Positions 35,996 through 47,022 are shown, numbered from the stretch's first letter. The stretch is 64,000 bases of DNA from Acholeplasma granularum ATCC 19168 (GCF_000526235.1 NZ_JAFR01000006.1:124001-188000); one strand, 5' to 3'. Numbers and translations are program-made. The notes: a model not told the origin generated them from the letters alone.

Positions 35996-36264
35996 AGCAA
36001 AAATTTGTTATCGTTTCAGAGTATGGACTGCATGCAAGACCAGCTACAAGATTAGTAAATCAGGCAATGAGCTTTCAAAGTGAAATCACTTTGACTGCAT
36101 TTAACCGTACGGTTAATCTAAAAAGTATTATGGGCGTGATGAGCTTAGGAATTTATAATGGAGAAGTTGTTGAAATTTCTGCAGAAGGTGACGATGCTCA
36201 AGAAGCTATTTTAAGTTTAACCGATTTTATGGTAGCTGAAGGACTAGGACAAGTTAGTAAATGA
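35992..36264 (+). CDS. ptsH: Phosphocarrier protein HPr
   Basis: 90 residues. The active-site histidine is His14 in YGLHARPAT. The regulatory serine of HPr kinase is Ser45 in LKSIMGVMSLGI. HPr passes phosphate from enzyme I to sugar EIIA domains and, when Ser-phosphorylated, controls carbon metabolism in Firmicutes. It sits between an EIIB-like gene and popT with ATGA overlaps on both sides, and no ptsI is adjacent. It could be the general HPr or a dedicated paralogue. Confidence 0.92.
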   Translation: MKQKFVIVSEYGLHARPATRLVNQAMSFQSEITLTAFNRTVNLKSIMGVMSLGIYNGEVVEISAEGDDAQEAILSLTDFMVAEGLGQVSK

Positions 36265-37178
36265 TTAAAAAAATACTCCAAGGCTTTCTTGTTGGCGTCG
36301 GAGCAATATTACCTGGAGTAAGTGGCGGTATGATAGCTGCCGCTTTTAATATATATTCAAAACTTATTGAATCTTTAGATCAAATAACTAAAAAACCTAT
36401 CAAAGCTGTTTTAAATATATGGGAATATCTTGTAGGGATTTTATTGGGTATTTTAATTGGTTTTTTAGGTATTGCATATATATTTTATTTAATTCCAATA
36501 CCATTAACATTATTGTTTATTGGTCTTATATTAGGTGGTATTCCAGAAATATATAATTTATCTAAACCTACATCAAAAAAAATCATGCCATATATTATTA
36601 TATTTGTAACAATGATACTCATGTTATCTTTAACAATCTTTGGATCTAATATAACTCAAAAAGATACATTGAATACAAATTATATTTTGTGGTTTGTAGT
36701 GGGTATACTACTTGCTGTAAGTTTAATAGTTCCTGGTTTAAGTGGAACAATGCTAATGCTTATGATTGGTTATTATGGACCACTTATTTTAGTTGGTAAA
36801 AATTTAATTGAGTCAGTTTTGACTATAAATTTTGATCTATTTTATGGTAATGTACTACAAGTCTTATTTGTAGCTTTCGGTGTTGTATTTGCATTTATAG
36901 TTTTAGGAAAAGTATTTAATTATGTACTCAAACGTTTTCCCAAAACGTTTTATCAAATCGTACTTGGAATTGTAACTATTGCACCAATTAACATCATTTT
37001 TAGTTTAAATGATGATTTAAAAACACATGAGAATCCGGTCTATATATTTAATATTCAAGAAAATTGGTATATGTGGTTAATTGGTATCGCATTCATACCA
37101 TTAGGAATTTATGTAGCTAGATTATTTATTAAGGAAGAAAGTAATGAGACAGAAAAAAGTAAAAGAAGCAACACTTGA
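36261..37178 (+). CDS. popT: Polyprenyl-phosphate transporter, DUF368/PopT family
   Basis: 305 residues. It opens with the DUF368 hallmark GVGAILPGVSGGMIAAAFNIYSKLI and has a second, similar re-entrant motif VSLIVPGLSGTMLMLMIGYYG. There are about eight membrane segments. DUF368 proteins have been shown to flip undecaprenyl phosphate back across the membrane. With uppP less than 1 kb away this gives both the dephosphorylation and return steps of the carrier cycle. It overlaps ptsH by 4 nt and trmB by 35 nt. Confidence 0.85.
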   Translation: MIKKILQGFLVGVGAILPGVSGGMIAAAFNIYSKLIESLDQITKKPIKAVLNIWEYLVGILLGILIGFLGIAYIFYLIPIPLTLLFIGLILGGIPEIYNLSKPTSKKIMPYIIIFVTMILMLSLTIFGSNITQKDTLNTNYILWFVVGILLAVSLIVPGLSGTMLMLMIGYYGPLILVGKNLIESVLTINFDLFYGNVLQVLFVAFGVVFAFIVLGKVFNYVLKRFPKTFYQIVLGIVTIAPINIIFSLNDDLKTHENPVYIFNIQENWYMWLIGIAFIPLGIYVARLFIKEESNETEKSKRSNT

Positions 37179-37761
37179 AAATTTAATCAGTTTAGGTGTA
37201 TTAACAAGTCCAGATCAATTTAAGATGAATAAAGCAGATAATGTAACTTTAGAAGTTGGTAGTGGAAAGGGGAAATTCATAACATCATTAGCAAATGATT
37301 TTCCGGATCAAACATTTATTGCAGTTGAAAGAGACATTAATGTTTGTTATAGATTAGCTTTTAAAAGACAAGAATTAAAATTAAATAACCTAATCATCAT
37401 TATGGATGATGCACTTAAACTTTATGAGTATTTAAAAGATATTAAAGTTGATTTGATACAATTAAACTTTTCTGATCCATGGCCAAAGAAAAAACATCAT
37501 AAACGCAGACTAACCTATCCATCAATGCTAAACATTTTTAAGCAGTTCTTAAAAAATAATGGAAAGATTATTTTAAGAACCGATCATGTTGATTTATTTA
37601 ATGATTCATTTCAATATTTTAATGAATCAGGCTTTAAAATCATAGAATGTAATTGGGATTTAGAAGCGTCAAATTATATGACCGAATATGAGGTTAAGAA
37701 AAGACAATTCGGACCAATATATCAATTAGTAGCGGAGCAAATATATGATCAATCACTATAA
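37144..37761 (+). CDS. trmB: tRNA (guanine-N7-)-methyltransferase TrmB
   Basis: 205 residues. SAM-binding motif LEVGSGKGKF near 37-46, AVERD, DDALKL and the family signature FSDPWPKKKHHKRRLTYPS. It makes m7G46 in tRNA. The N-terminus RQKKVKEATLENLISLGVL is family-like. The start at 37144 lies inside popT with AAGGA upstream. It overlaps the peptidase gene by 17 nt. Confidence 0.94.
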   Translation: MRQKKVKEATLENLISLGVLTSPDQFKMNKADNVTLEVGSGKGKFITSLANDFPDQTFIAVERDINVCYRLAFKRQELKLNNLIIIMDDALKLYEYLKDIKVDLIQLNFSDPWPKKKHHKRRLTYPSMLNIFKQFLKNNGKIILRTDHVDLFNDSFQYFNESGFKIIECNWDLEASNYMTEYEVKKRQFGPIYQLVAEQIYDQSL

Positions 37762-38791
37762 AAATTTAAGTCTATTACCAGGAATATCTGGTAATGAAAA
37801 AAAAGTAAGAAACTATTTTAAAGAGCAAATTCAAAAATATCCTAACTATGAAATGATTATTGATAAATTAGGTGGCATTTTTGCTTACAAAAAATCCAGC
37901 AATCCAAATGCTTTAACAGTACTTGTAGCAGGACATTTAGATGAAGTAGGTTTAATGGTTAAAGGTATTAAATCAAACGGTGCAATCGAACTTTTGCCAA
38001 TTGGTGGATTATCAGGAGAGGTATTTATATCTCAAATTATGTATGTTTATACAAAAGATAATAAAAAAATACCTGGAGTTATAGGAAGTATTCCTCCACA
38101 TTTAAAACAAAACAATCAAGTAGATATTAAAAGTTTATTATTAGACATTGGTACTACAAGTAAAGAAGAAACACTCAGTTTAGGAATTAATTTAGGTGAT
38201 ATGGTTTTATTTGATACACCATATATAGAAACAGAAAATAAAAAACGTTGGATATCAAAAGCAATTGATAATCGTTTTGGATGTGGACTAGCACTTGAAG
38301 CGATTGAAAAATTTCATGACAGTTCATTCGACTTTAATTTGGCAATTGGTGCAACTGTTCAAGAAGAGGTTGGTTTAAGAGGTGCTGAAGTAGCAACCAA
38401 TTTATTTAAACCAGATATGTTTATTGCACTTGACTCATCACCGTTAAATGATATACATGATAATAATGCTATTGGAAAACTAGGTGAAGGATATTTATTA
38501 AGAATTTATGACCCTAAAAACATCATGTTATTTAAATTGAAAAACTATATGAAGGAATTAAGTCATAAAAACAATATTAAATATCAAGAATATATATCCA
38601 TGGGTGGAACCGATGCTGCAAAAGCAATTGATATGCATGAAGGTATCATTGCAACAACAATTGGACTTCCAGCAAGATATATTCATAGCAGTGTAGCAAT
38701 GGCTGATTTCTTTGACCTAGAACAAGCAAGAAAAATGTTGTATACTTTAATTGAGGACTTAAATAGTCAAAAGATAAAAGATTTATATTAA
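37745..38791 (+). CDS. M42 family metallopeptidase (glutamyl-aminopeptidase type)
   Basis: 348 residues. Family motifs with metal ligands: AGHLDEVGLM (His near 64), AIDNRFGCG, VQEEVGLRGAEVA with the catalytic Glu pair, and the closing IHSSVAMADFFD. M42 enzymes are large cytoplasmic aminopeptidase complexes that trim short peptides. GGAG lies 8 nt before ATG 37745. Complete length. Confidence 0.9.
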   Translation: MINHYKNLSLLPGISGNEKKVRNYFKEQIQKYPNYEMIIDKLGGIFAYKKSSNPNALTVLVAGHLDEVGLMVKGIKSNGAIELLPIGGLSGEVFISQIMYVYTKDNKKIPGVIGSIPPHLKQNNQVDIKSLLLDIGTTSKEETLSLGINLGDMVLFDTPYIETENKKRWISKAIDNRFGCGLALEAIEKFHDSSFDFNLAIGATVQEEVGLRGAEVATNLFKPDMFIALDSSPLNDIHDNNAIGKLGEGYLLRIYDPKNIMLFKLKNYMKELSHKNNIKYQEYISMGGTDAAKAIDMHEGIIATTIGLPARYIHSSVAMADFFDLEQARKMLYTLIEDLNSQKIKDLY

Positions 38792-38805
38792 AAAGGAGAG
38801 CCAAA

Positions 38806-39645
38806 ATGAAGACATATATATTAAACAATGGTGTTATAATGCCAAGCTTTGGATTAGGCACATTTTTAGTTGAACAAGGTGAATCGGCTTATGAAATTGT
38901 AAAGTCGGCACTAAAAATCGGATATCGACATATAGATACTGCTCAAGCGTATGGTAATGAAGCAGATGTTGGTAGAGCAATAAAAGACTCTAAAATTCCA
39001 AGAAAAGATATTTTTGTTACATCAAAGCTATCTAGAAAATACTTTGGCGATGAAAAAGTTATTCGTGCTGCACTTGATGAGTCGTTAAAAGTACTTGACT
39101 TAGACTATATTGATTTAATGCTCATACATTGGCCAAGTCATGACATAGAACAAAATAGACTGATATGGTCAATTTTTGAAGAATACTATATGGCAGGTAA
39201 ATTTAAAGCAATTGGAGTATCCAATTTTCAAAGACACCATATGGAGGATTTACTTAAAACTGCTAAGGTACGTCCAGTAGTCAATCAAGTTGAATGCCAT
39301 CCTTTATTAAGTCAACAACCACTACATAAATATTTAGAGACAATTGATTGTCAAATGACATCTTATGGACCATTTGCAAAGGGTGAAATATTTAAAGGCA
39401 GACCTTATGAAATATTACTTGAGGTTGCAAAAAAATATGGTGCAACAATTCCCCAAGTAGTCATTGCATGGGGCCTAGAACGTCAGATTGTCATGATTCC
39501 AAAAAGTGTTCATGAGGACCGTTTATTAGAAAACTTTAAAGGTCAAGAACTAGTTTTAAGTAAAGAAGATTTAGAAAAGGTTAATAGTATTAATAGAGGT
39601 CGTAGATTATATACAGATCCTGATAATACACCAGATACTTGGTAA
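38806..39645 (+). CDS. Aldo/keto reductase
   Basis: 279 residues. NAD(P)H-dependent (alpha/beta)8 barrel with YRHIDTAQAYGNEADVGRAI (catalytic Asp and Tyr), VTSKLS (Lys), LIHWPSHD (His), IGVSNFQRHHMEDLL and the cofactor-binding IPKSVHEDRLLENF. Similar to Bacillus YvgN/YtbE, which reduce methylglyoxal and other aldehydes. The physiological substrate is not evident. AAGGAG precedes the start, and a strong terminator follows. Confidence 0.93.
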   Translation: MKTYILNNGVIMPSFGLGTFLVEQGESAYEIVKSALKIGYRHIDTAQAYGNEADVGRAIKDSKIPRKDIFVTSKLSRKYFGDEKVIRAALDESLKVLDLDYIDLMLIHWPSHDIEQNRLIWSIFEEYYMAGKFKAIGVSNFQRHHMEDLLKTAKVRPVVNQVECHPLLSQQPLHKYLETIDCQMTSYGPFAKGEIFKGRPYEILLEVAKKYGATIPQVVIAWGLERQIVMIPKSVHEDRLLENFKGQELVLSKEDLEKVNSINRGRRLYTDPDNTPDTW

Positions 39646-39667
39646 TAACTAAATAAGAAAATAAGTT

Positions 39668-39704
39668 AAAGATAATCATTGATATTTAAATGATTATCTT
39701 TTTC
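39668..39704 (+). terminator. Terminator before parE
   Basis: 12-bp perfect stem 39669-39680 / 39689-39700 (AAGATAATCATT and its complement) followed by TTTTC. TATAAT of the parE promoter follows at 39708-39713, and its -35 spacing falls into the hairpin loop. Confidence 0.8.
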
Positions 39705-39745
39705 ATGTATAATAGAGGTATCATATTAACGAACGGAGTACGATT

Positions 39746-41701
39746 GTGGCAAAGAAAAATTATGATGAAACAAGTATTCAAATACTTGAAGGGTTGGAAG
39801 CCGTTAGAAAAAGACCGGGAATGTATATTGGTTCAACAGATCAAAGAGGATTACATCATCTTGTATGGGAAATTGTTGATAATGCAATGGATGAGGTATT
39901 AGCTGGATTTGGAAATGAAATTAATGTAACGATTAAGTCTGATAATTCGATTAATATATTAGATAATGGCCGAGGCATGCCATATAAAAAACACACATCT
40001 GGGGTACCGACAACCCAGGTTATTTTTACTGTTTTACATGCTGGAGGTAAATTTGGTGGTGATGGTTCGTATAAAGTAGCAGGTGGACTTCACGGTGTTG
40101 GTTCATCAGTGGTTAACGCATTATCTTCAGTTTTAGAAGTTACTGTCTACAAAGATGGTGGGATATTTAGACAACGTTTTGAAAATGGCGGTAAAATAAT
40201 TTACCCATTAGAACAAATTGGAGAATCTAAAAAAACCGGAACAGAAGTTTATTTTAAACCAGATCCTACAATATTTTCAACAACACTATATAATTATGAA
40301 ACAATTAAAGAACGTCTTAAAGAATCTGCATATTTAATTAAGGGTTTAAAGATTAATTTAACTGACGAACGTAGTAATAAAAAAGAAACATTTAAGTTTG
40401 ATGAAGGTATTAAAGCATATGTTGAAATGATGAATCAAGGTAAAAACGTACTGCATGAAGTTACAGATATTGAAGGTAATTTTATAGCTACTAATAAAGC
40501 AGTTATAGAAGTAGAAGTTGCATTACAATACACAGATAGTTACAGTGAAAACATCATTTCATTTGTAAATAATGTACGTACAAAAGATGGTGGTACGCAT
40601 GAAATCGGATTTAAAAGTGCACTTACTAAAGTAATCAATGATTATGCTAGAAAGTATAATCACCTTAAAGAAAAAGATTCAAACATCGATGGTGTTGACA
40701 TAAGAGAAGGCTTAACTGCAATTGTATCCTTAAGAATACCTGAAACCATTTTAGAATTTGAAGGACAAACGAAAGCAAAACTCGGTACACCTGAAGCTAG
40801 AAATGCACTTGAATCAGTTTTCTATGAAAAATTTAATACTTTTTTAGAAGAAAATGCAGATAGTGCTACCCAAATTATTTCTAAAGCACTAGCCGCAGCT
40901 AATGCTAGAGAAGCAGCTAGAAAAGCTAGAGAAGAAGCTAGAGAAGGTAAAAAAAGAAGCAAAAAAGAGGTTATTTTATCAGGCAAACTTACACCTGCAC
41001 AAGGTAAAGATAAAAAAATAAATGAACTTTTTTTAGTCGAAGGTGATTCTGCTGGTGGCTCAGCAAAACAAGGTAGAAATAGAAGATTTCAGGCAATACT
41101 ACCTTTACGTGGGAAAGTAATCAATACTGAAAGAACTAATACTGAAACAATCTTAAAAAATGAAGAAATATCTACAATGATTTATACCATCGGGGCAGAT
41201 TTTGGTGATGATTTTGATATAAATAAATGTAATTATGCAAAAGTTATAATCATGACCGATGCTGATGATGATGGTGCACATATTCAAACCTTATTACTTA
41301 CATTTTTCTTTAGATACATGAGACCACTGATTGAAGATGGTCGTTTATATATTGCTCAACCACCATTTTATAAAGTTTCCTATAAGAAAAATAAAAAAGA
41401 AGAAATTATTTATGCATGGAATGATGAACAATTAAAAGAAATATTAGAAAATGTTGGTTCTAACTACATGATTCAGCGATATAAAGGGTTAGGTGAGATG
41501 AATTTTGGCCAACTTTGGGATACAACAATGAATCCTGAAACACGATCATTAATTCAAGTTACAATTGATGATATGAATGTTAGTGATAAACATATTAGTA
41601 TTTTAATGGGTGATCAAGTTGCACCAAGACGTGAATGGATTGAGTCTAATGTTGATTTTGAAGTGACGGATGAATTTGATATAGAAGGTAAGATAAGATG
41701 A
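39746..41701 (+). CDS. parE: DNA topoisomerase IV subunit B
   Basis: 651 residues. GHKL ATPase domain ([48 protein letters not shown]), transducer domain and TOPRIM ([28 protein letters not shown]). The form [20 protein letters not shown] and pairing with a ParC-type partner point to ParE rather than GyrB. It decatenates daughter chromosomes. The start is GTG 39746 with GGAG upstream. It overlaps parC by 4 nt. Confidence 0.93.
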   Translation: MAKKNYDETSIQILEGLEAVRKRPGMYIGSTDQRGLHHLVWEIVDNAMDEVLAGFGNEINVTIKSDNSINILDNGRGMPYKKHTSGVPTTQVIFTVLHAGGKFGGDGSYKVAGGLHGVGSSVVNALSSVLEVTVYKDGGIFRQRFENGGKIIYPLEQIGESKKTGTEVYFKPDPTIFSTTLYNYETIKERLKESAYLIKGLKINLTDERSNKKETFKFDEGIKAYVEMMNQGKNVLHEVTDIEGNFIATNKAVIEVEVALQYTDSYSENIISFVNNVRTKDGGTHEIGFKSALTKVINDYARKYNHLKEKDSNIDGVDIREGLTAIVSLRIPETILEFEGQTKAKLGTPEARNALESVFYEKFNTFLEENADSATQIISKALAAANAREAARKAREEAREGKKRSKKEVILSGKLTPAQGKDKKINELFLVEGDSAGGSAKQGRNRRFQAILPLRGKVINTERTNTETILKNEEISTMIYTIGADFGDDFDINKCNYAKVIIMTDADDDGAHIQTLLLTFFFRYMRPLIEDGRLYIAQPPFYKVSYKKNKKEEIIYAWNDEQLKEILENVGSNYMIQRYKGLGEMNFGQLWDTTMNPETRSLIQVTIDDMNVSDKHISILMGDQVAPRREWIESNVDFEVTDEFDIEGKIR

Positions 41702-44271
41702 GTAAACTAAATAATAAACTGGATAAATTTTTAGACGAAAAAGTTGAAAAAGTCTTGCTGGAAGATATTATGTCATCACGTTTTGCAAGATATTCAAAAT
41801 ATATTATTCAAGACCGTGCATTACCTGATGCACGTGATGGGTTAAAGCCTGTACAAAGACGTATTTTATATGCAATGGGTCAAATGGGTTTAAATTATAA
41901 TAAATCCTATAAAAAATCTGCAAGAATTGCAGGAGAGGTTATGGGTAAGTATCATCCGCATGGTGACTCTTCAATTTATGAAGCAATGGTGCGTCTTAGC
42001 CAAGACTTTAAAATGCGAATTCCTTTAGTAGACATGCATGGTAATAATGGTTCTATTGATGGTGATAGTGCTGCTGCAATGCGTTATACAGAAGCAAGAT
42101 TATCAAAAGAAGCTGAATATTTACTTAAAGATATCGAAAAAAGAACAGTTAGTTTTGTTCCTAACTTTGATGATGAGGAACAAGAACCTACAGTTTTACC
42201 TGCAAGATTTCCTAACCTTTTAGTCAATGGTGCAATGGGAATCTCTGCTGGTTATGCAACAAAAATTCCACCTCATAATTTAGGAGAGGTAATTGATGCA
42301 ACTGTAGCATTAATAGATAATCCTGATATTACGAATGATGAAATATTAAAATACATTAAAGGACCTGATTTTCCAACTGGCGGTATTGTTCAAGGTAAAG
42401 CAGGTATTAAACAAGCACTTACAACAGGTAGTGGAAAAATAATTATTCGTTCAAAAACAAACATAGAAGAAATCTCTAAATCACAAGATAGAATCGTTGT
42501 TACACAAATACCTTACGAAGTCAATAAAGCAGATTTAGTTCGTCAAATTGATACATTAAGAATAAACAACAATATTGAAGATATTTTAGAAATAAGAGAT
42601 GAAACTGACCAAGAAGGATTAAGAATTGCTATAGATCTTAAAAAAGGTGCAGATTCACAACTTATGCTAAATTATCTGCTTAAAACAAGCGATTTACAAG
42701 TAAGCTACAACTACAATATGGTAGCTATTTTAAAGCATCGTCCTGTATTATCGGGTGTACTTGATTTACTTAAAGTTTATGTTGAACATCAAAAAGAGGT
42801 TGTTACAAACCGTAGTAACTTCGAACTTGAAAAAGCAACAAAAAGAAATCATATTGTTGATGGCCTTATTAAAATGACATCAGTAGTCAGTGAAGTAATA
42901 GAAGAAATTAGAAAATCAAAAAATAAATCAGATTCTAAAGAAAATATACAAAAACATTTCGGCTTCACAGAAATTCAAGCAGAAGCAATAGTTATGCTAC
43001 AACTTTATAGATTATCTACTACTGACATACAAGCACTTATGGATGAAAAAGCAAATCTGGATAATGAAATAGAAGCTTTAGAACGCATACTTTCAAATGA
43101 ACGTTTACTATTAAAAACGATTAAAACAGAATTACTTGAGGTTCAAAAACAATTACAATCTCCAAGAAAAACAGAACTTGAAGCTGAAATTGAAAACATT
43201 AAAATAGATGAAAAAGACCTTATTAGTGATGAGCAAACAATGATTGGTGTAACCAAGGACGGGTATATAAAACGTGCTTCATTACGTTCATATACTGCAT
43301 CAAAAGAAGTAGGGTTAAAAGAAAATGATGCATTTATTTATGAAGGAGAATTAAATACATTAGATACTTTAATTCTATTTACAAATATGGGTCAGTATAT
43401 TTATTTACCGGTTTTCAAAATTGATGAACAAAAATGGCGTGATTTAGGCGTCTTTATTAATAACATTGTTCCAATTCAAAAAGGTGAAATGATTATTAGA
43501 GTACTTGCTGTAAGTAATTTTAGTCAAGATATGAAAATACTTTTAACAACAAAACTTGGACAAATGAAACAAATAAACCTTGCAGATTTAGAAGTAAGTC
43601 GTTATAATAAAACGTTACGCGTAATGAAGTTAAATAAAGATGATCAATTAGTATCAGTAGACTTTAATCAACAAGAAAATATTATTGCAATTTCCAAAGA
43701 AGGATATGTCCTGCGCTTTGATACAGAAGAGCTTCCAATATACGGTTTAACAGCTGGTGGTGTTAAATCAATGGCTCTAAATGAAAAAGATGAGGTGGCG
43801 GTTGCATTTTACGCAAAAGAAACAGATGATTTCTACTTTTTAACTTCTCGTGGTCACGTGATTAAAGATACAGTATTAGAACTTCCAAAATATGCTAGAA
43901 ATCGTCGTGGTATCATCTTAATCGAACGTATTAAAACATCACCACACTTTATAGTTAGCGCGTCTAGATTATCAAAAACACAAGTAAAAGAAGATGTAAA
44001 AGTTCGACTAGTATCTACAAAAGATACGCTTTTAACAACTGTATCTGAACTTAAATATGTAGCAAATAAATTTGGTAAAAAAATGATTGACGATGGTTAC
44101 TATATGGAGATATATCCATCCAATGAACCTGAAGAATTTATAAAGCCTACTCCCCCAAAAGTAGTTAAAAAAGAAGAAGTCACACAAGCAAAAGTAATAG
44201 AAGAAACTATACAAACAAAACAAAATCAAAAGTTAAGGCTTTCAAGGCTTGATTTATTTGATGAAGAATAG
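41698..44271 (+). CDS. parC: DNA topoisomerase IV subunit A
   Basis: 857 residues. [20 protein letters not shown], the quinolone-determining region [20 protein letters not shown] (ParC-type Ser/Glu), and the catalytic tyrosine in [13 protein letters not shown] coiled-coil arm lies around 430-500, and a C-terminal beta-pinwheel starts near 515 without an obvious GyrA box. The tail is Lys/Glu-rich and low complexity. Works with ParE as a heterotetramer. Confidence 0.94.
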   Translation: MSKLNNKLDKFLDEKVEKVLLEDIMSSRFARYSKYIIQDRALPDARDGLKPVQRRILYAMGQMGLNYNKSYKKSARIAGEVMGKYHPHGDSSIYEAMVRLSQDFKMRIPLVDMHGNNGSIDGDSAAAMRYTEARLSKEAEYLLKDIEKRTVSFVPNFDDEEQEPTVLPARFPNLLVNGAMGISAGYATKIPPHNLGEVIDATVALIDNPDITNDEILKYIKGPDFPTGGIVQGKAGIKQALTTGSGKIIIRSKTNIEEISKSQDRIVVTQIPYEVNKADLVRQIDTLRINNNIEDILEIRDETDQEGLRIAIDLKKGADSQLMLNYLLKTSDLQVSYNYNMVAILKHRPVLSGVLDLLKVYVEHQKEVVTNRSNFELEKATKRNHIVDGLIKMTSVVSEVIEEIRKSKNKSDSKENIQKHFGFTEIQAEAIVMLQLYRLSTTDIQALMDEKANLDNEIEALERILSNERLLLKTIKTELLEVQKQLQSPRKTELEAEIENIKIDEKDLISDEQTMIGVTKDGYIKRASLRSYTASKEVGLKENDAFIYEGELNTLDTLILFTNMGQYIYLPVFKIDEQKWRDLGVFINNIVPIQKGEMIIRVLAVSNFSQDMKILLTTKLGQMKQINLADLEVSRYNKTLRVMKLNKDDQLVSVDFNQQENIIAISKEGYVLRFDTEELPIYGLTAGGVKSMALNEKDEVAVAFYAKETDDFYFLTSRGHVIKDTVLELPKYARNRRGIILIERIKTSPHFIVSASRLSKTQVKEDVKVRLVSTKDTLLTTVSELKYVANKFGKKMIDDGYYMEIYPSNEPEEFIKPTPPKVVKKEEVTQAKVIEETIQTKQNQKLRLSRLDLFDEE

Positions 44272-44280
44272 AGGGTAAAT

Positions 44281-45915
44281 ATGAAATTAGTTGTAAATAA
44301 GAAACAAATTGAAGTTAAAGAACCTGTGAGTCTTGAAGATTTAGCAAGATTAGAAGGCATTGAGGGAGCGATATTCGCAACCGTTAACGGACGTATGCGT
44401 GAACTTGCATATAATGTAGCAAATGATGCAACAATTGAATTTAAGGGGCTATCAAGTGATGTAGGTATGAGAATTTATGAAGCTACATTACGTTATGTGT
44501 TTGCAAAGGCAGTATATGAAATCGATCCAACATTAAAAATTAGATTTAGCTATTCAATTTCAAGATCTATTTTAGTAACCATTGAAAACAAAGAATTAAC
44601 ACCAGAATTATATGAATCAATATTAAATAGAGTGAATGAAATCATTGCTAAAAAAATTGATATTAAAAGAATTTCCGTAACTAAAGAAGAGGCAACAAAA
44701 CTCTACACAAAACAAAATTATTTAGATAAAATTGAAACACTTAAATTAAGAGTTGAAAATCATGTAAACCTTTACCAAACAGATGATTATATAAATTACA
44801 TGTTTTCATACATGCTTCCAAATACAGGTTATCTTACAAAATTTGATACTAAATTTTATAATCCCGGATTTTTAATATTTTTCCCAAGATCAGAACTAAA
44901 AGGTGAACTACCAGTTTTTGTTGATCAAAAAACATTTGGACGTTCCTTGAAAGAAGCATATAAATGGGCAAAAATTATTGGTGGTGACACCATTGCAAAC
45001 ATTAATAAAAATGTTGATACAAGAGATAAAGAAGTAGATTTTGTAAACCTATGCGAAACGAAACATAATAATCAATTATCTGAATTAGGAAATATTATTC
45101 AAGAAAATATTGATGATATTAAATTAATTGCAGTTGCAGGTCCCTCATCATCAGGTAAAACTACATTTACTAATCGATTAAGAATTGAATTATTAGCTAA
45201 AGGTATCAAACCAATGATGATTTCAATGGATAACTACTATAAACCTAAACATGAAGCACCAAAAGATAGTGACGGAAATCCAGATTTAGAGCATGTTGAA
45301 GCGCTTGATGTACAACGTTTTAACAAGGATATGGCTGATTTAGTTATGGGTAAATCTGTTAGCATGCCAATCTTTGACTTTAAACAAGGAAAACGTGTAG
45401 AGGGTCCAAGTGTTAAATTAGAAAAGGGTTCACCTATCTTAATTGAAGGTATTCATGCTTTAAACGAAAAACTTACAGATTTAATACCAAGTCACCAAAA
45501 ATTCAATATATTTATTTCTCCAAATACACAACTACATATTGATAATCACAACCCAATTTCACTCACAGATTTAAGATTAATTAGAAGAATGGTTCGTGAT
45601 CAAAAATATAGAAATACACCAGTAACAATGACCCTTGATATGTGGAGTAGTGTACGTCGTGGTGAATTTAAATGGATTTATCCATATCAAGAAACAGCAA
45701 ACTATGTTTATAATTCAGAATTAACATATGAATTACTGGTTTTAAATAAAATAGCACTACCTCATTTAAATGCTGTACCTCGTGATGACAAACACTTTAT
45801 TGTTGCTAACCGTTTAGTTAAATTCTTAAAATACTTTAAAGAAATCGATTCAAAACTGATTCCATCTAACTCTATATTATTAGAATTTATTGGTGGATCT
45901 CCATTTCATGATTAA
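44281..45915 (+). CDS. TGS-domain nucleoside (uridine) kinase-like protein
   Basis: 544 residues. N-terminal TGS domain and a threonyl-tRNA-synthetase-like second domain (to about 210) joined to a phosphoribulokinase/uridine kinase domain with Walker A VAGPSSSGKTTFTNRL near 284, ISMDNYYK and LIEGIHALNEKL. This composite is a known family annotated as uridine kinase-like; it lacks aminoacylation motifs. Substrate preference is uncertain. GAGGGT precedes ATG 44281, ten bases after parC. Confidence 0.82.
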   Translation: MKLVVNKKQIEVKEPVSLEDLARLEGIEGAIFATVNGRMRELAYNVANDATIEFKGLSSDVGMRIYEATLRYVFAKAVYEIDPTLKIRFSYSISRSILVTIENKELTPELYESILNRVNEIIAKKIDIKRISVTKEEATKLYTKQNYLDKIETLKLRVENHVNLYQTDDYINYMFSYMLPNTGYLTKFDTKFYNPGFLIFFPRSELKGELPVFVDQKTFGRSLKEAYKWAKIIGGDTIANINKNVDTRDKEVDFVNLCETKHNNQLSELGNIIQENIDDIKLIAVAGPSSSGKTTFTNRLRIELLAKGIKPMMISMDNYYKPKHEAPKDSDGNPDLEHVEALDVQRFNKDMADLVMGKSVSMPIFDFKQGKRVEGPSVKLEKGSPILIEGIHALNEKLTDLIPSHQKFNIFISPNTQLHIDNHNPISLTDLRLIRRMVRDQKYRNTPVTMTLDMWSSVRRGEFKWIYPYQETANYVYNSELTYELLVLNKIALPHLNAVPRDDKHFIVANRLVKFLKYFKEIDSKLIPSNSILLEFIGGSPFHD

Positions 45916-45942
45916 AATATAAAAACAAAAGGACGGATTTAA

Positions 45943-47010
45943 ATGATAGCATTATCCAACATGAACAGACTTCAAGTATCTACCGATCTTTTATTATTGC
46001 TGTTAAAAGTTTATGAAGCTAAAGGTAAAGACTTTTACTATGATGAGCTCTTTAGTAAAGATAAAGATGTGTTCTTAAAAAAGACAATTGAAAAGAACGT
46101 ATTTTACTTTGCTAAAATATTAAAGATGCCACTAACTGATGCAAGATTAAAACTAATTTCAACCAAAAAGTTAGTTGCTAAAAACAAAACAGAAAGCTTA
46201 TTAATTAATATTAAAGATGCGCTATCATCGATACAAAAACATCCTAAAGAATTTGAGCTCATGACTAACGAATTTGATAATTTAATTAGAATGTTAAGTA
46301 AGGATTATGAGCCAATTAAATTTAATACAACATTAGTTAAAAAAGATGGGACACTTTTTGCAACAAAAAAAACTAATGGTAAAAAAGATGAACTTGATCA
46401 AATTATAGAAGTCTATAATAAACAAAATAAAACAAAACAATATGAATTAACACAATTGATATCAAATTTTTATGTCGATTTTATTAATAATAACTTATTC
46501 ACCTCAAGTACTGAAATCATTGCATATATAGGATTATATGCAATGATTTTAAGGGACTTTTCAGTGTTTAAATATTTTTCATTTTTTGAATTGTTCTATA
46601 AAAAATTTGAACAATATGAATTAGCAATAAATCAAGCAAATTACTATTACAATACTGGATATCCAAATACAGATATGCTATCAAAGTTCTTATTAGACAT
46701 ATTTGATACAGCTTATGAACAAGTCAATGATTACTCTAGAGAGTATTCATTTGAGATAAAATTAAATAAAAGTGATAATATAGAAGCATCCATTAGAAAT
46801 GGTAAAGAAATATTTTCTAAAGCGGAACTTAGACGCTTACATCCAACCGTTTCTGTAATTACAATTGATCGTACATTAAAAAGATTAAAGGATGAGGGAA
46901 TCATCCAAGTACTTGGAAAAGGCAGAAGTTCAAAGTGGCAACGTGTTGATGAAGATAAAAGACGTGGTGGACGACAACTTGATATTTTCCATTTCACAGA
47001 TGCCTTATAA
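45943..47010 (+). CDS. Fic-like protein with winged helix, catalytic motif missing
   Basis: 355 residues. The central helical part (about 155-260, containing LTQLISNFYVDFINN, TEIIAYIGLYAMILRD, FSFFELFYKKFEQYELAINQANYYYNTG) follows the helix order of Fic-domain proteins. The C-terminus (SKAELRRLHPTVSVITIDRTLKRLKDEGIIQVLGKGRSSKWQRV) is the winged helix-turn-helix often attached to Fic proteins. The AMP-transfer motif HPFxxGNGR is not present. It is therefore probably a non-catalytic regulator; the Fic relationship is my inference. AAAGGACGG precedes the start. Confidence 0.5.
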   Translation: MIALSNMNRLQVSTDLLLLLLKVYEAKGKDFYYDELFSKDKDVFLKKTIEKNVFYFAKILKMPLTDARLKLISTKKLVAKNKTESLLINIKDALSSIQKHPKEFELMTNEFDNLIRMLSKDYEPIKFNTTLVKKDGTLFATKKTNGKKDELDQIIEVYNKQNKTKQYELTQLISNFYVDFINNNLFTSSTEIIAYIGLYAMILRDFSVFKYFSFFELFYKKFEQYELAINQANYYYNTGYPNTDMLSKFLLDIFDTAYEQVNDYSREYSFEIKLNKSDNIEASIRNGKEIFSKAELRRLHPTVSVITIDRTLKRLKDEGIIQVLGKGRSSKWQRVDEDKRRGGRQLDIFHFTDAL

Positions 47011-47022
47011 TAGGAGAATATT

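Noticed and set aside
39690-39902. Plus-strand 70-codon ORF at the start of parE
   Set aside because: Out of frame with the clear ParE sequence and begins upstream of the parE ribosome-binding site, in promoter DNA.
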